A stretch of 64,000 bases of DNA from Paractinoplanes bogorensis (GTDB lineage: Bacteria; Actinomycetota; Actinomycetes; Mycobacteriales; Micromonosporaceae). The position numbers were made by a program, and so were the translations under genes. Shown piece by piece: positions 13,039 through 21,800 of this stretch. The stretch spans positions 434,001 to 498,000 of the forward strand of contig NZ_JAHKKG010000001.1 in the NCBI RefSeq assembly GCF_018829635.1. Reading direction: 5' to 3'. Within the stretch, counting starts at the first letter, position 1. The number at the start of each line of letters is the position of its first letter. The notes below the pieces were generated by a model that saw nothing but the letters and a program-made list of their open reading frames with translations, made no database searches and was not told the DNA's origin.

Positions 13039-14298
13039 CTAAGCGACCGCGAGGGCGGTGGAACCACCCGCGGCCAGCAACTCTCGCAGCCGTCGGCCGG
13101 CCTCGGGCCACTCGTCGACGGTCATGCCGAACACTACGGTGTCGCGCCACGAGCCGTCGGGCCGCCGTTTGTGCCGGCGCAGCACCCCCTCGCGAACCGC
13201 CCCGAGCCGGGCGATCGCCTGCTGGGAGCGCTGGTTGCGATCGTCGGTGTACCAGAACACGCGCTCGGCCCCGAGCTCGTCGAACGCGTGGCCGAGAAGC
13301 ACCAGCTTGGCCTCGGTGTTGACCCCGGTGCGCCACCACCGCCGCCCGACGATCGTGTGCCCGATGGCCAGCGCCCGCTGCTCCGGATCGATGTCGTGAT
13401 AGCTGGTCATGCCGATCACGTCGCCGGTGGCCGGATCGACCTGGGCCCACAACGCCCGGCTGCCCGTCCACTGCGCCCGGAGCAGGCCCGCCAGGTAGTC
13501 ACGCATCGCCTCGACCGTCGCCGGCCGTCGCGTGGGCAGGTGTTCCCACACCTCGTCGTCGCCGAGCGCCGCCACCAGCCCGGCGGCGTGGCCGAGCGTC
13601 AGCGGCTCGAGGCGCACGCGTTGCCCGGTGAGTGGCAGCGGGGCCGCCCAGTGCGACCCGCCAGGCAGGTAGCCGGGTGTGGCGGCCGTGACGCCGGCGT
13701 CGGCCGTGGGCGGCCCGAACACGCGCCGGATCGGCAGGACGCCGGCCCAGTGGGGCAGCGGGAGGTCGTCGGGATCGTCGAGCACCCCGCCCCGGCGGGC
13801 CCGGGCCGACACCTCGACCAGCGGCAACGCGAGCACACTGGTCTGCGCCGCCTCCTTGGCGTCGGCGGCCCGGCTGTCGGTGGACCGGCCCGCGCCGACC
13901 TTGTCGACCAGGGCGGCCATCGCCGCAAGCTTCTCGTCGGGGTCGGTGACCAGGCGGGCCCGGCCGTGCACGATGACCGAGCGGTAGTTGGCGCTGTGGT
14001 GCAGATGAGACCGGGCGTAGACCAGACCGTCGAGCAGGGTGACGCTGACCACGACCGGCACCTCGCCGCCGCGGGCCGACAGGCCCATGCGGCCGCCGGA
14101 CGAGCCGTGCAGATAGAGCGTCTCGCCGGCCCGGACGTGCAGGGTGGGCAGCACCCGCGGCTCGCCGTCGACCACGAAGCCCACCGTGCAGTCGAACGCC
14201 TCGTCGAGGATGGCGTGGGCCAGTTCGCGGTCGTAGTGCATGCGGTCGCGGTAGCGGGTGGCGGTCGTGCGGCTCGTCCGCGGATAGAGGTCGGACAT
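13039..14298 (-). CDS. PNPOx-like / GNAT acetyltransferase fusion
   Basis: Two-domain protein of 419 residues. Residues about 1-200 resemble the pyridoxamine-5'-phosphate-oxidase-like flavin-binding split barrel family. Residues about 210-400 are a RimJ/RimL-type GNAT acetyltransferase (RVRLEPLTLGHAAGLVAAL ... RRWWRTGVNTEAKLVLLGHAF). I chose the ATG at 14298, starting MSDLYPRTSRTTATRYRDRM, because GGGAGGG precedes it and the upstream extension is low-quality sequence covering the shared promoter. It is followed by a LysE-type exporter and is divergent from a PLP-binding MocR regulator. Substrates are unknown. The two domains may act on one small molecule. Confidence 0.85.
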   Translation of the reverse strand: MSDLYPRTSRTTATRYRDRMHYDRELAHAILDEAFDCTVGFVVDGEPRVLPTLHVRAGETLYLHGSSGGRMGLSARGGEVPVVVSVTLLDGLVYARSHLHHSANYRSVIVHGRARLVTDPDEKLAAMAALVDKVGAGRSTDSRAADAKEAAQTSVLALPLVEVSARARRGGVLDDPDDLPLPHWAGVLPIRRVFGPPTADAGVTAATPGYLPGGSHWAAPLPLTGQRVRLEPLTLGHAAGLVAALGDDEVWEHLPTRRPATVEAMRDYLAGLLRAQWTGSRALWAQVDPATGDVIGMTSYHDIDPEQRALAIGHTIVGRRWWRTGVNTEAKLVLLGHAFDELGAERVFWYTDDRNQRSQQAIARLGAVREGVLRRHKRRPDGSWRDTVVFGMTVDEWPEAGRRLRELLAAGGSTALAVA

Positions 14299-14325
14299 CG
14301 GGCCCTCCCGGCTTGCCATTCTTGC

Positions 14326-14337
14326 TGTACTAGTACA
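14326..14337. promoter_or_regulatory. palindromic operator candidate (MocR divergon)
   Basis: The perfect palindrome TGTACTAGTACA sits between the divergent PNPOx-GNAT gene and the MocR-type regulator, 11 bp before the regulator start. Position and symmetry suggest the regulator's own binding site; this is an inference. Confidence 0.5.
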
Positions 14338-14348
14338 AACTCTGTCTT

Positions 14349-15695
14349 GTGTCAGCACAGTATCAGGTCTCCGGTGACAGCGCCGCCTCGATTTCCGCCA
14401 GCATCGAGCAGGGCGTCCGTGCCGGCGACTGGGTGTTCGGCGCCGCGCTGCCGCCCGTCCGGGTGCTCGCCGAGAGCCTCCACGTCAGCCCGGCGACGGT
14501 GGCCAAGGCCTATCAGGAGCTGCGGCAACGCGGCGTGGTCGAGACCGAGGGCCGCCGCGGCACCCGCATCCGGTCGCGTCCGCCGGTGGCCGGGCCGCGG
14601 TCCGCGCTGCGCCTGCCGGTCCCGCCCGGTGTGCGCGACGTCTCGTCCGGCGAGCCCGACCTCGGGCTGTTGCCCCCGCTCGACCGGGCGCTGCGGGCCG
14701 TCGCCGAGAGCAACGGCCCACCCCAGGGCTACGCGTCGGCGTCGGCCATGCCCGAGCTGATCGAGGCGGCCCGGCCCCGGCTGGTCGCGGGGGGCATCCC
14801 GGCCGGCGAGGCCCAGATCACCGTCACCTCGGGCACTCTCGACGCCATCGAGCGTCTGCTCACGGCTCATCTGCGCGCGGGCGACGCGGTCGCCGTGGAA
14901 GATCCGGGCTGGTCCAATCTGTTCGACCTGCTGGCCGCGCTCGGCCTCCGCCCGCTGCCGGTGGCCGTCGATCAGCAGGGTCCCGACCCGGTCGCGATGG
15001 CCGCCGCTCTTCAGGCCGGCGCCCGGGCCGCGGTCGTCACTGTGCGCGCGCAAAATCCGACCGGCGCCGCCGTCAGTGCCGCCCGGGCCGATTCGCTGCG
15101 TGCCCTGTTCGCGGGTCATCCCGGTGTCCTGCTGATCGAGGACGATCACGCCGCCGAGCTGGCCGAGGATCCGCCGCACTGCATTGGCCCGGTCACCGGC
15201 GCGTGGGCGGTCACCCGCTCGGCGTCCAAGCCGTTCGGCCCCGATCTGCGCATCGCCGTGCTGGCCGGCGACGAGGCCACCATCGCCCGGGTCGCCGGCC
15301 GCATGCGCATCGGCTCCGGCTGGGTCTCCACCGTTCTCCAGCGTCTGCTCCTGCATCTGTGGCGCGACGACGAGGTCACCGCAACCGTCGCGCGGGCCGC
15401 CCGGGCCTACGGCGATCGCCGCCGGGCCCTGATCGAGGCGCTGCGATCCCGGGGCGTTCCCGCCGAGGGTGCCACCGGCATCAACGTCTGGGTGCCGGTG
15501 CCCGACGAGACCCGCACGGTCGGTCTGCTGCGTGAGGCCGGCTATGCCGTGGCGCCGGGTTCCCTGTTCCGGCTGTCGGCTCCTGCGGGCGTACGGATAT
15601 CAATCGGTCCTCTGCCCGAGGCGCAGATCGCCGCGCTGGCCGAGGCCGTGGCCGTCGCTGTTCGTCCGCCGTCGTTCTATCCGCCGACTCGTTAG
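14349..15695 (+). CDS. MocR-type GntR/aminotransferase regulator
   Basis: Transcription factor of the MocR/PdxR subfamily, 448 residues. It has an N-terminal GntR winged helix-turn-helix (about 10-75, LPPVRVLAESLHVSPATVAKAYQELRQRGVV) fused to a fold-type I aminotransferase-like domain (about 95-440). The PLP-binding lysine is present as Lys294 in SASKPFGPDLRI, so it should bind PLP as effector. The GTG start is only 11 bp from the palindrome at 14326 and has no ribosome site, so the message may be leaderless. It is divergent from a PNPOx-GNAT fusion plus exporter, which are its likely targets. Confidence 0.9.
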   Translation: MSAQYQVSGDSAASISASIEQGVRAGDWVFGAALPPVRVLAESLHVSPATVAKAYQELRQRGVVETEGRRGTRIRSRPPVAGPRSALRLPVPPGVRDVSSGEPDLGLLPPLDRALRAVAESNGPPQGYASASAMPELIEAARPRLVAGGIPAGEAQITVTSGTLDAIERLLTAHLRAGDAVAVEDPGWSNLFDLLAALGLRPLPVAVDQQGPDPVAMAAALQAGARAAVVTVRAQNPTGAAVSAARADSLRALFAGHPGVLLIEDDHAAELAEDPPHCIGPVTGAWAVTRSASKPFGPDLRIAVLAGDEATIARVAGRMRIGSGWVSTVLQRLLLHLWRDDEVTATVARAARAYGDRRRALIEALRSRGVPAEGATGINVWVPVPDETRTVGLLREAGYAVAPGSLFRLSAPAGVRISIGPLPEAQIAALAEAVAVAVRPPSFYPPTR

Positions 15696-15742
15696 GGTGC
15701 CCGGGATGCTTTCGTGCCGGGGTTTCGGGTAGAACGTTGTCC

Positions 15743-16405
15743 ATGCCTAGGACCGAAGCGCCGGTCGGCGCGCAGCAGTGGGTGCCGGACGAGCCGCGGA
15801 GCATCGACCAGCTCAAGTCCGCGGCAGCCGGCTGCGAGGGCTGCGAGCTGCACGCCGACGCGACGCAGACCGTGTTCGGCCGCGGTGCCCCGCACGCCCG
15901 CCTGGTGCTGGTCGGCGAGCAGCCGGGCGACGTCGAGGATCAGAAGGGCCTGCCCTTCGTCGGCCCGGCCGGGCGGCTGCTGCGCGAGGCGGTCGACGAT
16001 TCCGGCCTCGACGCGAGCGACGTCTACATCACGAACGCCGTGAAGCACTTCCGCTTCGAGCTGCGCGGCCGGCGGCGCATCCACCAGAGCCCCGGCCCCG
16101 CCCACATCACCGCCTGCCGGCCCTGGCTGGTGGCCGAGTTCTCGCTGCTCAAGCCCGAGATGATCGTCATTCTCGGCGCCACCGCGGGGCGCGCCCTGCT
16201 CGGGCCCTCGTTCCGGGTGACGCAGCAGCGGGGGCGGCTCATGCCGTGGCCCGCCGCGGCCCAGCATCCCGAAGACTTCCCGGTCGCCGAGTGCCAGGCG
16301 CTGGCCACCATTCATCCGTCGGCCGTGCTGCGCGCCGACGACCGCGAGACGGCGTACCGCGGCCTGGTCGACGACCTCAAGCTGGCGGCCGCCGCTCTGC
16401 GGTGA
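15743..16405 (+). CDS. udgX: UdgX uracil-DNA crosslinking glycosylase
   Basis: UdgX-type member of the uracil-DNA glycosylase superfamily, 220 residues. Established for the mycobacterial enzyme: it is an iron-sulfur protein that excises uracil and stays covalently bound to the abasic site through a histidine. Visible here are GEQPGDVEDQKGLPFVGPAG (motif 1 region), Cys31/Cys34 and Cys125 as likely cluster ligands, and the RRIHQSP loop with the reactive His at about 114. HPSAVLR forms the final motif. A TTG at 15737 would add two residues; I prefer the ATG. The 3' end overlaps the convergent TetR gene by 29 bp. Confidence 0.92.
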   Translation: MPRTEAPVGAQQWVPDEPRSIDQLKSAAAGCEGCELHADATQTVFGRGAPHARLVLVGEQPGDVEDQKGLPFVGPAGRLLREAVDDSGLDASDVYITNAVKHFRFELRGRRRIHQSPGPAHITACRPWLVAEFSLLKPEMIVILGATAGRALLGPSFRVTQQRGRLMPWPAAAQHPEDFPVAECQALATIHPSAVLRADDRETAYRGLVDDLKLAAAALR

Positions 16406-17141
16406 GCATCTGCTCCAGCCCGTCGAGGATGCGCTCGAGGCCGAAGCGGAACGAGCGCTCCGAATCCCGGATGGCGTTGTACTCCTCGCCGGCTGCGGTG
16501 CCGACCCGGCCCGAGATCGGGTAGCCGCCGGGCGGCATCACCCGCTCAAGCACCGGCGCGTTGACCGCCCACCAGTCCGCGTCCGAGACGCCGCTCTGCT
16601 CCGCGATGCGAAGGGCGGCGATGTCGGCCCGCGCCGACGCCCACGTGAAGTCTCCGATCAGCGTGATGGTCTGATCCATCTCGAGGTCGCCGAAGCCGGC
16701 CCCCTCGATCGCCGCCAGTTGCCACTCGTACCGGTCGGAGCCGTTGGGCCCGATCCACGGCCGGCTCTGCTCGACCTGCAGCAGCCACGGATGCCGGTGG
16801 AACTCGTCCCACATCTGCCGCGCGACCGCCGTCAGCCGCTCGCGCCAGGCGCCCTCGTGCGGCGTCAGTTCGGGTTCGCCCATCACCTCGTCGACCATCA
16901 GACCGATCAGTTCGTCGCGGCCCGGCACGTACGTGTAGATCGACATCAGCTTGAGGCCGAGCCGGTCGGCGACCTTGCGCATCGAGAACGCAGGTAGCCC
17001 CTCCTCGTCGGCCACCTCGATCCCGGCCCGGATCACCTCGTCGACGCTGAACCGCTGCTTCGGCCCCCGGGAGCCCTGCGGCGTCCCGAGCGTCCGCCGC
17101 CACAACAGGGTCAGGGTGCGGTCGACGTCCGAATTTTCCAT
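16377..17141 (-). CDS. TetR-family repressor (ABC exporter regulator)
   Basis: TetR-type one-component regulator, 254 residues. The helix-turn-helix is about 31-78 (FSVDEVIRAGIEVADEEGLPAFSMRKVADRLGLKLMSIYTYV) after a longer than usual N-terminus, and the ligand domain is of the TetR_C type. It is divergent from a two-gene ABC exporter across 77 bp that contains a duplicated inverted repeat, so it probably represses both itself and the exporter. The inducer is unknown. It overlaps udgX at the 3' end. Confidence 0.9.
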   Translation of the reverse strand: MENSDVDRTLTLLWRRTLGTPQGSRGPKQRFSVDEVIRAGIEVADEEGLPAFSMRKVADRLGLKLMSIYTYVPGRDELIGLMVDEVMGEPELTPHEGAWRERLTAVARQMWDEFHRHPWLLQVEQSRPWIGPNGSDRYEWQLAAIEGAGFGDLEMDQTITLIGDFTWASARADIAALRIAEQSGVSDADWWAVNAPVLERVMPPGGYPISGRVGTAAGEEYNAIRDSERSFRFGLERILDGLEQMLTAERRPPA

Positions 17142-17155
17142 GTGCGGATATTACC

Positions 17156-17203
17156 CCGTGGGGTGTACGGTGTAGCGCGCAGCAAATACCGTAAGGCATA
17201 CGG
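17156..17203. promoter_or_regulatory. duplicated TetR operator candidate
   Basis: Two copies of CCGT(A/G)-N5-TACGG lie 33 bp apart: CCGTG...TACGG at 17156-17170 and the perfect CCGTA...TACGG at 17189-17203. They fill the space between the divergent TetR gene and the ABC ATPase gene, with the second ending 16 bp before the ATPase start. Overlap with both promoters would allow joint repression. Confidence 0.65.
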
Positions 17204-17218
17204 AGTTAGGGGCGACGG

Positions 17219-18157
17219 GTGAATCTCGAGGCGGACGGACTACGGAAGAGATACGGCGACGTACAGGCTCTGGACGGTTTCGACCTGGCGGTGGCTCCCG
17301 GAGTGATCCACGGCCTGCTCGGTCCGAACGGCGCCGGCAAGACCACGGCGGTGAAGGCCCTGGCCACCCTCATCGATGTCGACGAGGGTGTGGCCCGGGT
17401 CGCCGGCTACGACGTACGCACCCAGGCCGCCCAGGTCCGCCGCCGGATCGGGCTGATCGGGCAGAACGCCGCGGTCGACGAGATCCTCGGCGGCCGGCAG
17501 AACCTGGTGATGTTCGGCCGGCTCTACGGCCTGAGCAAAGTGGACGCCCGGGCCCGGGCCGACCGGCTGCTCGACATGTTCGGGCTGGTCGACGCGGCCG
17601 AGCGGGCGGTTTCGACCTACAGCGGCGGCATGCGGCGCCGCCTCGACATCGCGGCCGGCTTCATCCTCACGCCCGCCGTGCTCTTCCTCGACGAGCCCAC
17701 CACCGGCCTCGACCCGCGCGCCCGCAACGAGGTCTGGGCCGCCGTCCGCGAGGTCGCCGCGGCCGGCACCACGGTGCTGCTGACCACCCAATATCTCGAC
17801 GAGGCGGACCAGCTGGCCGCGCGGATCTCGGTGATGAACCACGGCCGGGTCGTCGCCGACGACACTCCCGGCGTGCTCAAGCGCCAGATCGGCGGCGATC
17901 GGGTGACGGTGACGATTCCGGCCGGCGCTCCGCTGGAGACGGTGACGCAGCAGCTCGCGGCGGCGGTCGGGATCCCGGCCGTGCCCGACGACGAGGCGCG
18001 CAGCCTCACTTTCGAGGTCGGTTCCGGCGTCACCGCGCTCGCCGCCATCGTCCGGGCGCTCGACGACTCCGGCATCACGCCCGAGGACCTGGTGCTGCGG
18101 CGCCCGACTCTCGATGAGGTCTTCCTCACCCTCACCTCGCAGGAGGCAATCCGATGA
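17219..18157 (+). CDS. DrrA-type ABC exporter ATPase
   Basis: ATP-binding subunit of an ABC-2 type exporter, 312 residues. Walker A GPNGAGKT (about 36-43), signature YSGGMRRRLDIA, Walker B VLFLDEPTTGLD and the DrrA-typical switch TTQYLDEAD (Gln in place of His) are visible. The C-terminal extension matches the daunorubicin-resistance (DrrA) subfamily. The GTG start follows AGGGGCGACGG and the 3' end overlaps the permease start by 4 bp in ATGA. Its role is probably export of a lipophilic compound or lipid, under control of the divergent TetR protein. Confidence 0.93.
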   Translation: MNLEADGLRKRYGDVQALDGFDLAVAPGVIHGLLGPNGAGKTTAVKALATLIDVDEGVARVAGYDVRTQAAQVRRRIGLIGQNAAVDEILGGRQNLVMFGRLYGLSKVDARARADRLLDMFGLVDAAERAVSTYSGGMRRRLDIAAGFILTPAVLFLDEPTTGLDPRARNEVWAAVREVAAAGTTVLLTTQYLDEADQLAARISVMNHGRVVADDTPGVLKRQIGGDRVTVTIPAGAPLETVTQQLAAAVGIPAVPDDEARSLTFEVGSGVTALAAIVRALDDSGITPEDLVLRRPTLDEVFLTLTSQEAIR

Positions 18158-18933
18158 CCGCCGTACGAGCCGGGTGGATCCTGACCCAGCGAAACCTCGC
18201 GCATTGGGTTCGCCAACCGTGGGCACCGATCTTCGGACTGCTCTTTTCGATCATGCTGTTGCTGGTCTTCGGTTTCCTCTTCGGCGGCGCCATCACCGTG
18301 CCCGGCGGGGGCGACTACATCACCTTCCTGCTGCCCGGCATGCTGGCGCTGAGCATGATGTTCGGCGTCGAGAGCACGGCGACGGCGATGGCGGGCGACG
18401 CGCGCAAGGGCATCACTGACCGATTCAGATCGCTGCCCATCGGCAGCGCCTCGGTTGCTCTGGGCCGGGTCGGCGCGGATATGGCCAACTCCGCGCTCGA
18501 ACTGCTGGTGCTCATCCTCGGTGGCCTGCTGATCGGCTGGCGGATCACTTCGGACCCGGCCTCGGCCGCTCTCGCCGTGATTCTGCTGCTTTTCCTGCGA
18601 TTCGCGATGCTCTGGATCGGCATTTTCGTCGGCCTGACGTTCCGTGGCGACGGCGCGACCATGGCCGTACAGGTGCTGGTCTGGCCGATCGGATTCCTCT
18701 CCACCGCGATCGTCTCGGCCGAGACCATGCCGGACTGGCTGGGCGCGATCGCCGCCTGGAATCCCTTGTCGGCCACGGCATCGGCGGCGCGTGAACTGTT
18801 CGGCAATCCCACCGGAATCACCGAGGGGCCGCTCGCCGACCACGCCGTCTGGCTGGCGCTGGGCTGGCCGGCGCTGCTCACGGCGGTCTTCCTGCCGCTT
18901 TCGGCGCGCGCCTATCGCCGGTTGCGAGCCTGA
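18154..18933 (+). CDS. ABC-2 type (DrrB-like) permease
   Basis: Membrane subunit of the exporter, 259 residues with about six helices. The ABC-2 signature region is LPGMLALSMMFGVESTATAMAGDARKGITDRFRSLPI. It is translationally coupled to the ATPase gene. Substrate unknown. No further gene follows in this operon before the repeat-rich gap at 18934-19072. Confidence 0.9.
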   Translation: MTAVRAGWILTQRNLAHWVRQPWAPIFGLLFSIMLLLVFGFLFGGAITVPGGGDYITFLLPGMLALSMMFGVESTATAMAGDARKGITDRFRSLPIGSASVALGRVGADMANSALELLVLILGGLLIGWRITSDPASAALAVILLLFLRFAMLWIGIFVGLTFRGDGATMAVQVLVWPIGFLSTAIVSAETMPDWLGAIAAWNPLSATASAARELFGNPTGITEGPLADHAVWLALGWPALLTAVFLPLSARAYRRLRA

Positions 18934-18938
18934 GACCA

Positions 18939-19013
18939 TTTTCCCGTACGTGGTGAGGCCGCGCTCGGCGTCCGAGTCTTTACCCCGTACGGGAAAATGC
19001 CCTTTCCCGTACG
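18939..19013. repeat. three copies of the CGTACGGGAAA word, two forming an inverted repeat
   Basis: TTTTCCCGTACG is at 18939-18950. CGTACGGGAAA (18986-18996) and TTTCCCGTACG (19003-19013) form a perfect 11-bp stem with a 6-nt loop. The cluster fills the gap between the ABC permease and the DUF3046 gene and could act as a transcription terminator. It belongs to the dispersed word family described in the findings. Confidence 0.85.
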
Positions 19014-19072
19014 CCGTCACGCGCGCGCCCCGGGGTCCTGGGGCGGTGTCGGGGAATGGGTACGCTCGGGGT

Positions 19073-19273
19073 GTGCGGTTGACGGATTTCTGGGCGCGGC
19101 TGGAGGAAGCCTTCGGTCCCGCCTATGCGCGCAGCATCGCGGCGGACCATTCTTTTGCCGGCCTCGGTGACCGGACAATCGAGAAAGCGATTGCGGACGG
19201 TATCGATACCGCCACTATCTGGCGTGCAGTCGTGGCCGCGTACCCCGATCGGGTGCCCGCTCGCCTGCGTTGA
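19073..19273 (+). CDS. DUF3046 protein upstream of recA
   Basis: Small 66-residue protein of the DUF3046 family, a near-constant upstream neighbour of recA in actinobacteria. The sequence runs VRLTDFWARLEEAFGP ... TIWRAVVAAYPDRVPARLR, matching the family over its full length. The GTG start lies exactly 6 nt after a TACGCT hexamer (19061-19066), the arrangement of a leaderless promoter. Function unknown. Confidence 0.85.
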   Translation: MRLTDFWARLEEAFGPAYARSIAADHSFAGLGDRTIEKAIADGIDTATIWRAVVAAYPDRVPARLR

Positions 19274-19313
19274 CCCGATTTTCGTACACCCGTTCTGGCG
19301 TGTCACTCGTTCG

Positions 19314-19329
19314 TCGTACACGTGTTCGG
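19314..19329. promoter_or_regulatory. SOS (LexA) box upstream of recA
   Basis: CGTACACGTGTTCG (core 19315-19328) differs at one position from the actinobacterial LexA consensus CGAAC-N4-GTTCG. It lies 2 bp upstream of a candidate recA -10 (TATTGT, 19331-19336). A weaker copy, CGTACACCCGTTCT, is at about 19283-19296. Confidence 0.7.
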
Positions 19330-19332
19330 CTA

Positions 19333-19358
19333 TTGTCCACAGCGGCTCGTTATCCACA
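19333..19358 (+). promoter_or_regulatory. two DnaA boxes at the recA promoter
   Basis: TTGTCCACA (19333-19341) and TTATCCACA (19350-19358) lie in the same orientation. The first is the common high-GC actinobacterial form and the second the classical bacterial consensus. The first overlaps the candidate -10 of recA. Confidence 0.65.
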
Positions 19359-19471
19359 GGCTCGAGCCGGGCGGTCGATTTTTGTCATACCCACCGCTTA
19401 CCTTGATGCCCGTGGTGAACAGAAGCGCATCGGCGAAGACGACCGTTAAATCGGGTACAGGGGTGGCGGAC

Positions 19472-20518
<1,047 letters not shown>

Positions 20519-20534
20519 TCGGTAGGTCCACATC

Positions 20535-21800
20535 GTGCCGGCCCGACGGGGCGCACGTTCCGGCCGCGGGTGGGACCCGGTCCCGCCCCGGCCCGCCCGC
20601 GCCTACGATGAGCACCCGCCCGGCGAGCCCCATACCGGCGACGACCAGGAACGCGGCAACGTTCCACCCCGTCGCCGGCGGGCCTCGCCGGGCGGAATCC
20701 CCTACCGCGACGACCTGACCATTACCCCCACCGACGCTTCCGCTCCCGACGACGCCGTTCCCGGCGGCTCGTCCACACCGCGCGTTCGGCGCGGCATCCA
20801 GAGCGGCTTGCGCGCCGACGGCTACGCCACCCGCAACGACGAGGCTGATCTCGGCGGGGTGAGTCGTGGTGTTCGGAGCGGCTTGCGCGCTGACGGTTAT
20901 GCGACCCGTGACGATCTCGCCGTCGGCTCGGACGGGATTGATCGCGACGGCGAGGCCGATCGCGGCAGCGCTGGTCGTGGTGTTCGGAGCGGCTTGCGCG
21001 CCGACGGCTATGCCACTCGTGACGACGAGGCTGATCTCGGCAGGGTGAGTCGTGGTGTTCGGAGCGGCTGGCGCGCCGACGGTTCTGCCGCGCGTGGTGA
21101 CGACGTCGGCCGTGGCGGGGCTGGGCACGACGAAGCAGGGCTCGACGGTGCCGGACATGATGAGGCGGAGCGCGACGGAACCGGGGGAGCGGGCGGTCGC
21201 GGGCGCCGGGGCCGGCGGGGTCGTGGCGGGGATCGTGCCCAGGGTGGCGTCGTCCGGCAACCCGGGCAGAGCGAGAGCGAGCGGGCGCGTGAGATCTGCC
21301 TGCGTCAGCTCGCGGTGCGGCCGCGCACCCGGGCCGAGCTGGCCAAGGTGCTCGCCCGCAAAGAGGTCCCCGACGAGGTGATCGCCGAGGTTCTCGACCG
21401 CTACGACGAGGTCGGGATCATCGACGATGCGGCCTTCGCCCGGGCCTGGGTGACCAGCCGCCATCAGGGCCGTGGTCTGGCGCGCCGTGCGCTGGCCAAC
21501 GAGTTGCGCCAGCGTGGCGTCGACGCCGAGGTGGCCAGTGAGGCTCTCGAGACGCTGGACGAGGATGACGAGGCCGCCACGGCTCGCGCGCTGGTCGACC
21601 GCAAGCTCCGCACGGCCACGGGCGCACCCGACGCCGTCTTCCGCCGTCTGGTCGGAATGCTGGCGCGCAAGGGTTACCCGGCCGGCGTGGCCATCCGTGC
21701 GGTCAAGGACGCGCTGGCCGCCCGCGACGCCGAGGCAGCCGAGTTCGCCGACCAGCTCGACGCCGACGCCCTGGCCACCGACATCGACCCCACCGCCTGA
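20535..21800 (+). CDS. recX: RecX regulator with long repeat-bearing N-terminus
   Basis: RecX modulates RecA filament formation. The conserved helical RecX domain occupies about residues 248-415 (REICLRQLAVRPRTRAEL, IDDAAFARAWVTSRHQGRGLARRALANELRQRGV). The protein is 421 residues long, about twice the usual length. The extra N-terminus holds four copies of RGVRSGLRADGYATRDD (about 86-102, 111-127, 148-164, 173-189), then Gly/His/Asp- and Arg/Gly-rich stretches. It is predicted to be disordered and basic in places, so it could touch DNA, RecA or another partner. The GTG start lies 16 bp after recA. The conserved opening PARRGARSGRGWD supports this start. Confidence 0.92.
   Translation: MPARRGARSGRGWDPVPPRPARAYDEHPPGEPHTGDDQERGNVPPRRRRASPGGIPYRDDLTITPTDASAPDDAVPGGSSTPRVRRGIQSGLRADGYATRNDEADLGGVSRGVRSGLRADGYATRDDLAVGSDGIDRDGEADRGSAGRGVRSGLRADGYATRDDEADLGRVSRGVRSGWRADGSAARGDDVGRGGAGHDEAGLDGAGHDEAERDGTGGAGGRGRRGRRGRGGDRAQGGVVRQPGQSESERAREICLRQLAVRPRTRAELAKVLARKEVPDEVIAEVLDRYDEVGIIDDAAFARAWVTSRHQGRGLARRALANELRQRGVDAEVASEALETLDEDDEAATARALVDRKLRTATGAPDAVFRRLVGMLARKGYPAGVAIRAVKDALAARDAEAAEFADQLDADALATDIDPTA
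20790..21101 (+). repeat. four coding repeats in recX
   Basis: Four DNA copies encode the 17-residue unit RGVRSGLRADGYATRDD. They are spaced 75, 111 and 75 bp apart and stay highly similar at silent positions, which suggests recent duplication. Confidence 0.9.

Noticed and set aside
11230..14760. Open frame of 1176 codons crossing spo0M, the repeats and the lysE/PNPOx genes
   Set aside because: Runs through real genes in both directions, intergenic repeats and a promoter. It is a G+C-driven open frame.
17219..18933. Part of an antibiotic biosynthetic cluster
   Set aside because: The DrrAB-like exporter stands alone with its regulator; no biosynthetic enzymes are nearby.
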